Position numbers and translations under genes: made by a program. A model generated the notes under the pieces. The model was not told the DNA's origin. It made no database searches and was given only the letters and a program-made list of their open reading frames with translations. Shown here one piece after another: positions 1 through 6,892 of a DNA stretch of 64,000 nucleotides (within the stretch, counting starts at the first letter, position 1; each line of letters starts with the position of its first letter). Origin of the DNA: Adhaeribacter aerolatus (GTDB taxonomy: Bacteria; Bacteroidota; Bacteroidia; Cytophagales; Hymenobacteraceae); assembly GCF_007991635.1 (NCBI RefSeq), contig NZ_BJYS01000007.1, positions 1 to 64,000 of the forward strand. Direction: 5' to 3'.

Positions 1-261
1 ACAGAAACGTGATAAAACTACAGGTTAAATCAAAGGTTAAAATAGCTTTTTACAGATTAGTAATATTTATATTTCCCCCTCTTCTAGTACAGCTTTTATA
101 ATGCTTGTATATAATTTAAATAAGGAATATAGGTCTTTTGATTTATTTTTTAATACATGAGATTAGACCTTCTTTTTGTTGCTAACATTGCTTTATAGCA
201 ACCACAAAATTAGCTGCCTCTATTATCTTTATTCTTATTAGGTTTATCCTTTTCCCATCAA
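1..261. other. AT-rich non-coding stretch
   Basis: No open frame, RNA gene or clear hairpin is visible. The sequence is strongly AT-rich and probably carries the promoter of the membrane-protein gene that follows. Confidence 0.4.
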
Positions 262-777
262 TTGCAAACAGATGCTTTATTATATTTTGAAAAGCAGATG
301 AAAGAACTGAAAACGAGGCATGCCGTTGTGCTCGCCATTTGGGCAGTTTTTATTTTGATTTTCGGGGGAATATCAATGGTTATCACTACGGATGAACAGC
401 TTTCTTCCTTCCATGCGATGAACAGTAGTTGGGGTTTGGTGAATTTGGGAGTCGCGTGGTTCCTCTATGCACATCATAATGAGGTATTTGAGCAGCCGCA
501 AACGCTCCTGCAACAAATGGACCATCAACGGCATATTGAAAAAATGGTGCTGTTCAGTATTGGTTTGGATTTGGCATTTATAGCCAGTGGCTTTGCACTA
601 CAGCGGCTAGGACATACCCCAAAGCTTTCCTACCCGGCCATGTGGAAGGGCTTCGGCACATCTGTAATCATGCAAAGAGCCTTTTTACTCGGGCAAGACA
701 CCTTCTTTTACCGGCTTCATTTAAGAAATCGCTTGAAGGTTTATCCAATTTGGCAGCATCGGACGGAAGGACGTTAG
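262..777 (+). CDS. Small integral membrane protein (DUF6992-like)
   Basis: A 171-residue protein with about four hydrophobic segments, near residues 20-42, 55-70, 94-112 and 128-148, so an inner-membrane protein. The pattern of FHAMNSSWGLVNLGVAW after the first helix resembles small Bacteroidota membrane proteins annotated DUF6992; that family name is from memory. The frame opens with TTG at 262. An ATG at 298 (MKELKTRH) would remove only 12 residues and is an equally good start, and no Shine-Dalgarno site decides between them. The gene stands alone, with non-coding sequence on both sides. Function unknown. Confidence 0.65.
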   Translation: MQTDALLYFEKQMKELKTRHAVVLAIWAVFILIFGGISMVITTDEQLSSFHAMNSSWGLVNLGVAWFLYAHHNEVFEQPQTLLQQMDHQRHIEKMVLFSIGLDLAFIASGFALQRLGHTPKLSYPAMWKGFGTSVIMQRAFLLGQDTFFYRLHLRNRLKVYPIWQHRTEGR

Positions 778-1085
778 CAAACCTAACTGGCAGTGCTCAT
801 TATAAGATAACTCAGGTACTTTGAAAGGCTATTAGTGTAAATAAACCATACTAAAAAATCATGAGCATAAATGCTGTACCACTCTTTAGATCTAAATAAA
901 TGATTTACAACATCTGACTTTAACAACCTTATAAATTTAACTTAAGTAAATAGCTGTTAAAGCCTTAACCAACTAAAGTTGCGACAAGCTATTAATCAAA
1001 CCCCTATTGGATGCGTTTATCGAATCTGATCATTTAATAGACTACGCGAATAATAGACTACGCGAAGTTTTTGGGGAAACACAAA
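778..1085. other. Non-coding spacer
   Basis: AT-rich stretch between convergent genes. No plausible gene is seen. It contains the 16-bp tandem duplication listed separately and runs into the operon terminator at 1086-1119. Confidence 0.4.
1035..1066. repeat. Perfect 16-bp tandem duplication
   Basis: The unit TAATAGACTACGCGAA occurs twice in immediate succession (1035-1050 and 1051-1066) in non-coding sequence. It looks like a recent slippage duplication. Confidence 0.9.
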
Positions 1086-1119
1086 CAGCAAAGCCGATAA
1101 AAACTTATCGGCTTTGCTG
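1086..1119 (-). terminator. Rho-independent terminator of the YceI/porin operon
   Basis: A perfect 15-bp stem (CAGCAAAGCCGATAA and its complement) closes a 4-nt loop. On the minus strand it is followed by the T-rich TTTGTGTTT, about 30 nt after the stop of the last operon gene. The plus-strand flank is also T-rich (TTTTATGG), so it may work both ways. Confidence 0.8.
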
Positions 1120-1150
1120 CTTTTATGGTTATTACTTATATAAAGATTTT

Positions 1151-1705
1151 TTACAGGAATGTTTGCGGAGCCAGGAGCAGTTCTACGGTTACCTGTAGTT
1201 CTTCTTCCACTTTTACCAACCCACCTAGCTTCTGCGGGGTAGATAGCTCGTAATCCGGAAAGCTCAGGCAAAGTTTGGTGCTTAGCTTTTGACCGGCTTG
1301 CCGGCGGAAGTCAACTCCCCGCAATACCTGGTTTTTTCCGGCCACTTGCAACCGAAGTTTTCCCAGAAAATGTGGACCATTCTGCACCAGTTCCAACACT
1401 TCTACCTGCACCAGCGGATGGTCTCCTGATTTAAGCGTCCGCTGGAAGTCTCGGTTAAGAAGCATATTGCCACAAGCAAATTCTTTAACCGGCAGGTTTA
1501 ACACCAACCGCTCCCGCGGCCCTATTGGCCTATTCAGATACAGGGTATCGCCCGGCCGGTTTTCAGAATAGCTGCAATTGATGTCTCCCAGAGAGGTGGA
1601 GGCTTGCACCGTGATGCGCTCTCCTCGCACCACTAAGTAAGCCTCTTTGGCTACTCTTCCCGGGAAGAGTATAAACAATGGCATCAAAAAATACAGCGGT
1701 AACAT
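1151..1705 (-). CDS. YceI-like secreted protein
   Basis: A 184-residue protein that opens with a hydrophobic signal-like segment (residues 1-14). The body is beta-rich and resembles the YceI lipocalin-like fold, in which an 8-stranded barrel binds amphiphilic molecules. The C-terminal LGGLVKVEEELQVTVELLL matches the last strands of YceI proteins, and PLVQVEVLELV resembles a central strand. It is third in a minus-strand operon after YceI and a porin, 39 nt behind the porin. It diverges from the clear YceI at 3048-3635, so it may be a specialised paralogue. The family call is moderate and the ligand is unknown. Confidence 0.6.
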   Translation of the reverse strand: MLPLYFLMPLFILFPGRVAKEAYLVVRGERITVQASTSLGDINCSYSENRPGDTLYLNRPIGPRERLVLNLPVKEFACGNMLLNRDFQRTLKSGDHPLVQVEVLELVQNGPHFLGKLRLQVAGKNQVLRGVDFRRQAGQKLSTKLCLSFPDYELSTPQKLGGLVKVEEELQVTVELLLAPQTFL

Positions 1706-1744
1706 TATGTTTGGTAGTTAATTATTAAAGTACTTGTGCTTCTT

Positions 1745-3040
1745 TTAGAAGGAAATTGCTCCTTCCAGCATAACACCATTAAACTTGCCACCGTTATAAA
1801 TGCTGCTGGTTGGGAAGTTATTGTATTCCTGGTTAACATATTCTGCTTTGGCCAGAATGTTCCGGGTTACAAACCAACCGGCACTGAAAGCGGTACGTTT
1901 GATATTCGCACTGGTGTTTACGGTTGCCAGCTTGCCACTTACTTTGTTGTAACGGCCGCCTATGTAGATGTTTTCTTTAGGACCAAAGCGGTAAATCAGG
2001 TCGGTACCTATCTGGTTCCAGGTCCGGTCGCGGGTTTCAGCGGCGGCTTTACCAGTGGCTCTTTCAAAATTTCCGAAGAACTCCAGGCCACCAAACTTGA
2101 TGAAAGGGTTGACCACCAAGGCAGTAATATTATCGGTTAGGCCCGGGTTAAACCGGCCGGAAGTAAACTGCGCATTAGGAGTAGCTGCCTCGTTCTCCAT
2201 TATCAGATAATACCTGGAACCGGCCCGGTCGCCACCATAGAGGGTATTTCTTACAGAACTGTTGGTGGTGTAGACTGAGCCGGTCAGGCGTACCCGCAGG
2301 AGCTCATTCAGATAGCCGTCGTAACCTGCCTTGCCGTAAAAGGAAGGAGCTCTGTCGTCCGGGCTGGTTAATCCACCCTGTAACTCGCCGCCGGTTATAC
2401 CGCCCAGCGCCAGGAAGCCATTCTTCTGGAAAACTGCCTCCGCTCCAATTTCAGTGGTAAAGGCATCCATAATGTAATTGCCTACAAAGGGATTTTGCAG
2501 CGCCTGCGCATTGTCTGTTCTTCGGAAGTGGGCATCGCCGTAGTTAATTTCCATGTGGCCCACCCGCAAGGTCACGTTTTCCATTACTTTATCTGCCAGG
2601 GCATTGTGCAGGAAACCGAGCTTGTCAATCTGCAGATATCCTCCTTTTACCCAGGTTTCATTATGGTGACGAGAAGACAGGTAGCTAATCAGGTTAAGGC
2701 GGATACCATCGGCCAACTGCACATCCAGGTTCAGGTTAGCGGTAGCCAGGTTAAAGCCTTTGCCAATCTTAATGAGTTTGTTGGGACTTGTTTCACCGGC
2801 TCCCAGGTTTTTGGTAACGGTGTTGGAATGTTCAAGACCCTGAAACTGCTGGGCAAAGCTGCCGCCCAGCCGTACCTTAATGCCGTCGAACCCGAGGGTA
2901 TCTTCTTTTTTTGTTTCGAATACATTGACCCCTCGCTGGTCGTAAGGTCTCCAATAAGGAATATCGCCAAGGGTCATTTGGGCAGAAGCGCTAAGCTGAA
3001 GCCCGGCCAACAGGCCTAGGGAAAGTAGTATCTTTTTCAT
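1745..3040 (-). CDS. Outer-membrane porin-like beta-barrel protein
   Basis: A 431-residue protein with a clear Sec signal peptide (MKKILLSLGLLAGLQLSASA, cleavage near residue 20). The rest is a long series of alternating amphipathic strands ending in aromatic F, the usual C-terminal signature of outer-membrane barrels. Length and strand pattern suit a 16-strand OprO/OprP-type or alginate-type porin, but no substrate can be inferred. It starts 7 nt after the stop of the upstream YceI gene and is followed by a second YceI-like gene, so the three are probably co-transcribed. Pairing with two YceI proteins suggests a role in moving or sensing lipophilic molecules, which is inference. Confidence 0.75.
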   Translation of the reverse strand: MKKILLSLGLLAGLQLSASAQMTLGDIPYWRPYDQRGVNVFETKKEDTLGFDGIKVRLGGSFAQQFQGLEHSNTVTKNLGAGETSPNKLIKIGKGFNLATANLNLDVQLADGIRLNLISYLSSRHHNETWVKGGYLQIDKLGFLHNALADKVMENVTLRVGHMEINYGDAHFRRTDNAQALQNPFVGNYIMDAFTTEIGAEAVFQKNGFLALGGITGGELQGGLTSPDDRAPSFYGKAGYDGYLNELLRVRLTGSVYTTNSSVRNTLYGGDRAGSRYYLIMENEAATPNAQFTSGRFNPGLTDNITALVVNPFIKFGGLEFFGNFERATGKAAAETRDRTWNQIGTDLIYRFGPKENIYIGGRYNKVSGKLATVNTSANIKRTAFSAGWFVTRNILAKAEYVNQEYNNFPTSSIYNGGKFNGVMLEGAISF

Positions 3041-3047
3041 GACTGTA

Positions 3048-3635
3048 TTATAAATTAATAGTATTGAAATTAGCTTTAAATGAAATGGTTACTTCGTCTT
3101 CTGTTTTAATGGTGCCAAACATAGCCGTTGGTGGGGTTACCTGAAAATCGGTCATTTTAAAGGTTGATTCACCTTTCAGTTCTACCGTTTGGCCCTTAAC
3201 CAGAGAAAGTACCTCGAAGTTGACAGGTCGGGTTGTACCGGCAATAGTAAGGTAGCCAGCTACGTTGGCCTTGTTGCCGCCCAGGCTTTTGAAAGAGGTT
3301 AGCCGAAAGTTGATGTTCGGATTCTTTTCCGCTTTTAAAGCTTTGTAGGCAATATCGTCCATCTGGCCTTTGCCGCTTTTCAGAGCAGTGGTTTTCATGG
3401 TTACTTCAGCCAGGCGAATACCTTGTATACTTTGGTTGTCGAGCGTTATTTCGGCCTTACCCGTAGCTGCGGTGGCTACCATCTCCCAATCGTGGAGCGT
3501 AGAGCCGCCCATTACTTTTAATTCAGGTTTGCCGGTAAGGTGGTAAATGTTTTGAGCACTTAAGGAGAGGCTCAGCCCCAGCATCAGACCCAGCGTTGCT
3601 GTCAGGTGAGGCATATTGGAATATTTCAGTTTCAT
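3048..3635 (-). CDS. YceI family protein
   Basis: A 195-residue exported protein. The signal segment is about residues 10-27, ending LSAQ. The mature part shows the YceI landmarks: GGSTLHDWEM near the N terminus, KAEKNPNINFRLTSF, and a GYLTIAGTTRPVNFEV strand-turn-strand. YceI proteins are periplasmic lipocalin-like barrels that bind isoprenoid-type ligands, as in bacterial polyprenyl-binding members. First gene of a three-gene minus-strand operon with a porin. The second start MPHLTATLG (codon 8) is possible. Confidence 0.85.
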   Translation of the reverse strand: MKLKYSNMPHLTATLGLMLGLSLSLSAQNIYHLTGKPELKVMGGSTLHDWEMVATAATGKAEITLDNQSIQGIRLAEVTMKTTALKSGKGQMDDIAYKALKAEKNPNINFRLTSFKSLGGNKANVAGYLTIAGTTRPVNFEVLSLVKGQTVELKGESTFKMTDFQVTPPTAMFGTIKTEDEVTISFKANFNTINL

Positions 3636-3914
3636 ATCCTTTGCTTTAATTGTTGATACAAAGCTAGGGTAGGAAAACCAGAGAAAAGATGAGCGATATC
3701 AGGCTACTATATGATTTTGGATATCTTCGATAAGTTATAAAGCCGCATGAATATACCCTTCTGGATTTCAGCTTAGAATTTAATTTGAGCATTGAGACAA
3801 TTGTGCTTAGGAATACCGGCACAAAGTAGTGCTGCGGCATCTTAGACCTTAATTATTCTCAATATTTTAGATTAGAAAAGACGCTACGAATGACAATGCT
3901 AAATTATTGGTAAC
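3636..3914. other. Non-coding spacer upstream of the YceI operon
   Basis: Carries the operon's promoter region and ends at the left end of the IS element. No gene is visible. Confidence 0.35.
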
Positions 3915-3944
3915 TGGAATTGCAAGGTTTTACTGGAGAATTTT

Positions 3945-4830
3945 TTAGGCAGCCATAGGCTGTTGCTTCAAAAGTTTTTCGTATTGGCAAGAAGTTAAAT
4001 ATCCCAGCGCCGAGTGTCTTCTTTGTCGGTTATACCAAACTTGCAAATATTCAAATACCGCCAGCTTTGCGTGCGCTCTGGTCTGAAAGAAACATGATAA
4101 ACCAGCTCAGTTTTCATCGTTTCAAAGAAACTTTCGGCTACCGCATTGTTACAACAATTACCTTTTCTACTCATATTCTGCCACACCGGCATCCCTGTCA
4201 ATTGCTCTCGGAAATCCTAACAGGCAATCTGCACGCCTTGGTCAGAATGAAACAAAAGTGGTTAGTTTAGTTTACCGGCCTGTTGCAGATGGCCATCTGC
4301 CAGGCCGCCACACTGGTTACTTTGTAGGGCCATCGTATTGCTTAAAGCCCAGCCCACCTCCTTCCGGTCCGCCAGTTCCAAGATAGCCCTCAGGTAGAGC
4401 CAGCCTTCTTCTGTTTTGATATAAGTAAGGTCGGACACCCATTTTGGCTGGTCTTTCCGCTGAAAAATCCCTGTTAAGAAGATTCTCCGCTACCGGATAG
4501 TTGTGGTTAGAATCTGTGGTACCCGGTATTTCTGCCGGTTGATACTTCTGATGCCCGCTTTTTGCATCAGCCGGGCTATACGTGGCCTGGAAGTCATAAC
4601 ACCTTGTGCTTTCAATTCTACCGTAATTCTGGGGCTGCCGTAGCGGCCATTACTTTTCTGATAGAGCTGCTGTATTCGACTCAAAAGCTCCTGCTCCTTA
4701 TCCGCTCTTGTTCCTACCGGGTGTTGGATCCAGTAATAGTACCCACTGGCGCTTACCTTAAAAATCCGGCCATCTTTTCAACAGGAAATTGGTTCCGGTG
4801 CTCTTTTATAATTCCGAATATCGCCCGTCT
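3945..4830 (-). pseudogene. IS3-family transposase OrfB, broken
   Basis: Pieces of an orfB DDE integrase-like transposase can be read in sequence but in different frames. An HTH_21 part (SNGRYGSPRI) lies within 4490-4684. Around 4310-4435 is the first-Asp strand (DLTYIKTEEGWLYL), then a HSDQG motif near 4240 followed by an in-frame TAG, and then the last catalytic region (NAVAESFFETMKTEL, 3995-4201). The end QRRHSALGYL...QPMAA is reached only after another frameshift. At least three frame changes plus the stop make this non-functional. Confidence 0.85.
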
Positions 4831-5095
4831 CTCTTGGAAAAGATGCCACCGTCTTTTTTAGGATGTATCTTCCCAGTTGTATTTCTTTCAGCTCTTTTTG
4901 CAGCCTTCTAATCTCTTTTTGCTCGTCTGTAAGCCCAGTAAAAGCTTTCTCAACGGTACTGCACTGTTGGCGCCATTTACTGATGCGGCCTGGAGCTATT
5001 CCCAGTTCCTCGGCCACTTCTTTTACCGGGCCCCTCGCATAGGAAAGGTTGATAGCCATCCTTTTAAAGGAGGCATCAAATACCCGTTTGCTCAT
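4778..5095 (-). pseudogene. IS3-family transposase OrfA, probably frameshifted at its end
   Basis: A 105-residue frame. Its first 85 residues are a standard IS3 OrfA: helix-turn-helix (AINLSYARGPVKEVAEELGI...ISKWR) followed by the leucine-zipper-like LTDEQKEIRRLQKELKEIQL and ILKK. The tail after residue 85 (RETGDIRNYKRAPE) is orfB-type sequence read through, so the normal orfA end and the programmed frameshift region are no longer cleanly arranged. It lies inside the terminal inverted repeats. Confidence 0.75.
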
Positions 5096-5181
5096 CTAGT
5101 CAAATTTAATACTTTATCTAAATCTGCCTATTAAAATCCCTCCAGTCAAAGGTAGCAAGTTCAATACAACAGTGTAATAAT

Positions 5182-5360
5182 TTACAATTCTTTTGCAATT
5201 AAGTTTTCGTTTTCAGTTGGAACAGCATGTTGTACAATCCCCCGTTCTGCATTACCTCCTTTAAAAGTATAAATACGCCTAGAAACTCGTTGATCAGACG
5301 AAGCTAAGCCAATGCCTGGTTTTGTTAGATCAGCAGTAATCTTCCCAGATGCATCTTTAT
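5182..5360 (-). pseudogene. C-terminal fragment of an unrecognised protein
   Basis: About 59 residues in the minus frame (YKDASGKITADLTKPG ... ENENLIAKEL) ending in TAA at 5182. Codon-like composition suggests a real coding remnant. Its 5' part is missing: at 5361 it is joined, out of frame, to the first 42 codons of a duplicated MocR regulator gene. The IS element begins 18 nt after its stop. I do not recognise the family. Confidence 0.45.
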
Positions 5361-5486
5361 AAGTGCCTGCCCTGGTTTCAAGATGCCACGACAAATCAGC
5401 TGAATAATTTCCGACTCTAATTGCAGGTATAAAGGACTATGCCCGCCGTCTTTTCTAAATGAAATCTCAAGAAGTTTATTTATCAT
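5325..5486 (-). pseudogene. Truncated MocR regulator copy (first 42 codons)
   Basis: Bases 5361-5486 are identical to the start of the intact MocR gene at 9165-10688 and encode its first 42 residues, the beginning of the GntR-type winged helix. The frame then runs into unrelated sequence for 11 codons and stops at 5325. No DNA-reading domain is complete, so it is non-functional. Confidence 0.9.
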
Positions 5487-5594
5487 AACTGGACCCCTAT
5501 ATATTTTAAAATTGGACCACTAAGGTATCCAACTTAAGATATAATTTTATCCTAACATTAAAAATCTTGTACAACTTTAAATAGTAAAATCATG
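5361..5594. repeat. 234-bp direct repeat, copy 1 (MocR 5' end plus divergent promoter)
   Basis: By reading, this is base-for-base identical to 10563-10796, at a constant offset of 5202. It holds 126 bp of MocR coding start, the divergent promoter region, and ends exactly on an ATG (5592-5594). Two direct TGGACC repeats 23 bp apart (5490-5495, 5513-5518) are candidate MocR binding sites. The identity implies a recent duplication. Confidence 0.95.
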
Positions 5595-5672
5595 CTGAAA
5601 GCAATAGTGTACGGCAACATCACTTCATCAAGTGGGTGTTTGCTGATGAGCAAAAAAGGAGGTTTGTTATGA
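5592..5672 (+). CDS. 26-codon leader ORF coupled to the MDR oxidoreductase
   Basis: Starting on the ATG at the end of the 234-bp repeat, a short frame runs MLKAIVYGNITSS ... and ends TTATGA. That stop overlaps the ATG of the downstream oxidoreductase (ATGA, 5669-5672). The downstream Shine-Dalgarno (AAAGGAGG, 5656-5662) lies inside this frame. The opening MLKAIVYG resembles the first residues of MDR-type dehydrogenases, so it may be the remnant N terminus of a resident gene. Termination-reinitiation coupling is inferred from the layout. Confidence 0.5.
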   Translation: MLKAIVYGNITSSSGCLLMSKKGGLL

Positions 5673-6586
5673 AGGCGATAGTTGTAACAGACCAGGCTGC
5701 GGGAGCAGCCGGGATGAAACTGGTAGATCGGCCCGAGCCGCAGGCAGCGATTAACGACGTTGTCGTTCAGGTGCACGCGTCGAGTATAACCGGGGATGAG
5801 ATCTCATGGCCCTCCACTTGGACCGATCGCCTCGGCCGAGACCGGAACCCGTCGATCCCTGGCCATGAACTGGCCGGAGTGGTCACCGCTCTCGGCTATG
5901 GCACAACGGGGCTGTCGGTGGGACAGCGGGTTTTCGGCCTTACGGACTGGCATCGCGACGGTACCCTGGCGGAGTATGTGGCCGTAGAGGCACGCAATCT
6001 CGCGCCGCTTCCGGGCGACGTTGATTTCACGGTGGGCGCGGCCCTCGTGATGCCGGGGCTAACCGCGTGGCAGGGGCTGTTCGAGCACGGCCGCCTTCGG
6101 GCGGGGCAGAGCGTACTCGTGCATGGTGCGGCCGGCATAGTCGGTTCGATGGCAGCCCAGCTCGCACGTGAGGCCGGCGCGTACGTCATCGGCACCGGGC
6201 GCACTGCAAGCCGTCAGACGGCTCTCGACTTCGGCGCGCAGGAGTTCGTCGACCTCGATAACGACATCTTAGAAGATGTTGGTGGGGTCGATCTGGTTTT
6301 TGATGTCCTCGGCGGCGACATCGTGAAGCGGTCTGCGGGCATGATTCGCACCGGAGGAACGCTGGTAACCATCACCGGCCCAACTGAGGCGCGGCCCGTT
6401 GGCGGTCTGACTATTGACTTCGTCGTCGTACCTGATCGCGCCCAATTGAGTGAGATCGTCCAGCGGTTAAGGGAGGGTCGGCTGCGGACAAACATCGGCG
6501 TCGTCTCCACTCTCGATGACGCCGTCCTCGCCTTCAATCCGGCCAAGCGGGTCAAGGGGAAGACGATCATCCGCGTTCGCCCATAA
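5669..6586 (+). CDS. MDR-family NADPH:quinone oxidoreductase / zinc-less alcohol dehydrogenase
   Basis: A 305-residue medium-chain dehydrogenase/reductase. It has an N-terminal GroES-like fold (GHELAGVVTALGYG near residue 68) and a Rossmann domain with the nucleotide-binding VHGAAGIVGSMAAQLARE (about residues 150-167). It likely reduces a quinone or enone with NADPH. I chose ATG 5669 over 5636 because AAAGGAGG sits 6 nt upstream and MKAIVV is the family's normal start. The gene is clearly foreign: bases 5881-5940 are 40/60 G+C, codons end mostly in G/C, and the strong Shine-Dalgarno is unlike its neighbours. Expression is probably driven by the duplicated MocR promoter. Confidence 0.85.
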   Translation: MKAIVVTDQAAGAAGMKLVDRPEPQAAINDVVVQVHASSITGDEISWPSTWTDRLGRDRNPSIPGHELAGVVTALGYGTTGLSVGQRVFGLTDWHRDGTLAEYVAVEARNLAPLPGDVDFTVGAALVMPGLTAWQGLFEHGRLRAGQSVLVHGAAGIVGSMAAQLAREAGAYVIGTGRTASRQTALDFGAQEFVDLDNDILEDVGGVDLVFDVLGGDIVKRSAGMIRTGGTLVTITGPTEARPVGGLTIDFVVVPDRAQLSEIVQRLREGRLRTNIGVVSTLDDAVLAFNPAKRVKGKTIIRVRP

Positions 6587-6892
6587 GGACTCAGGGAGGA
6601 CGATTAGTCATGGCCTCCTCGTGGATGAATATAGCGATAAACACAGGTTGCAGAAAATGTAAAAATGCTCCGTGGGGCCACTGGGAGGAAAAACAAGTGG
6701 CTCTCCCACCTCCAGCAGGTGAATTTTAATCATAGCCTTGTCACGCCCGCCGGAAATTATATGGTCCAGTGTAGCTAGTCAGCTAGTTTAACCTGCAGGT
6801 TGTGCACAGGCTTAGCATTTAGGTGAAGAATTAACCAAAACACCAACGGGATTTCAGACAGATTCGGAATACAGGACTGCTTTTACTTTCAC
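6587..6892. other. Spacer with remnant start of a second foreign gene
   Basis: Right after the oxidoreductase stop, GGGAGGA (6594-6600) precedes an ATG at 6610 (ATGGCCTCCTCGTGG), in the same GC-rich style. Composition drops to the local AT-rich level after about 6630 and no frame continues. It looks like a truncated second gene of the imported segment. The rest holds nothing recognised. Confidence 0.5.

Larger units (their letters stand above)
3915..5163 (-). mobile_element. Degenerate IS3-family insertion sequence
   Basis: About 1.25 kb, the usual IS3-family length. Imperfect terminal inverted repeats are readable at both ends. The left end reads TGGAATTGCAAGG...ACTGGAG from 3915. The right end, read inward from 5163 on the minus strand, reads TGAACTTGCTACC...ACTGGAG, and both start with the TG typical of IS3. 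It contains an orfA frame and a broken orfB. No 3-4 bp target duplication is seen (AAC on the left, ATA on the right). It is inactive by sequence: several frameshifts and an in-frame stop. Confidence 0.85.

Noticed and set aside
1035-1066. CRISPR-like repeat
   Set aside because: Only two adjacent copies and no spacer. No array was found anywhere in the window; the other short repeats are also simple tandem duplications.
1007-1198. Open frame of 63 codons across the terminator
   Set aside because: It spans the tandem duplication and the 15-bp terminator stem and overlaps the YceI-like gene end.
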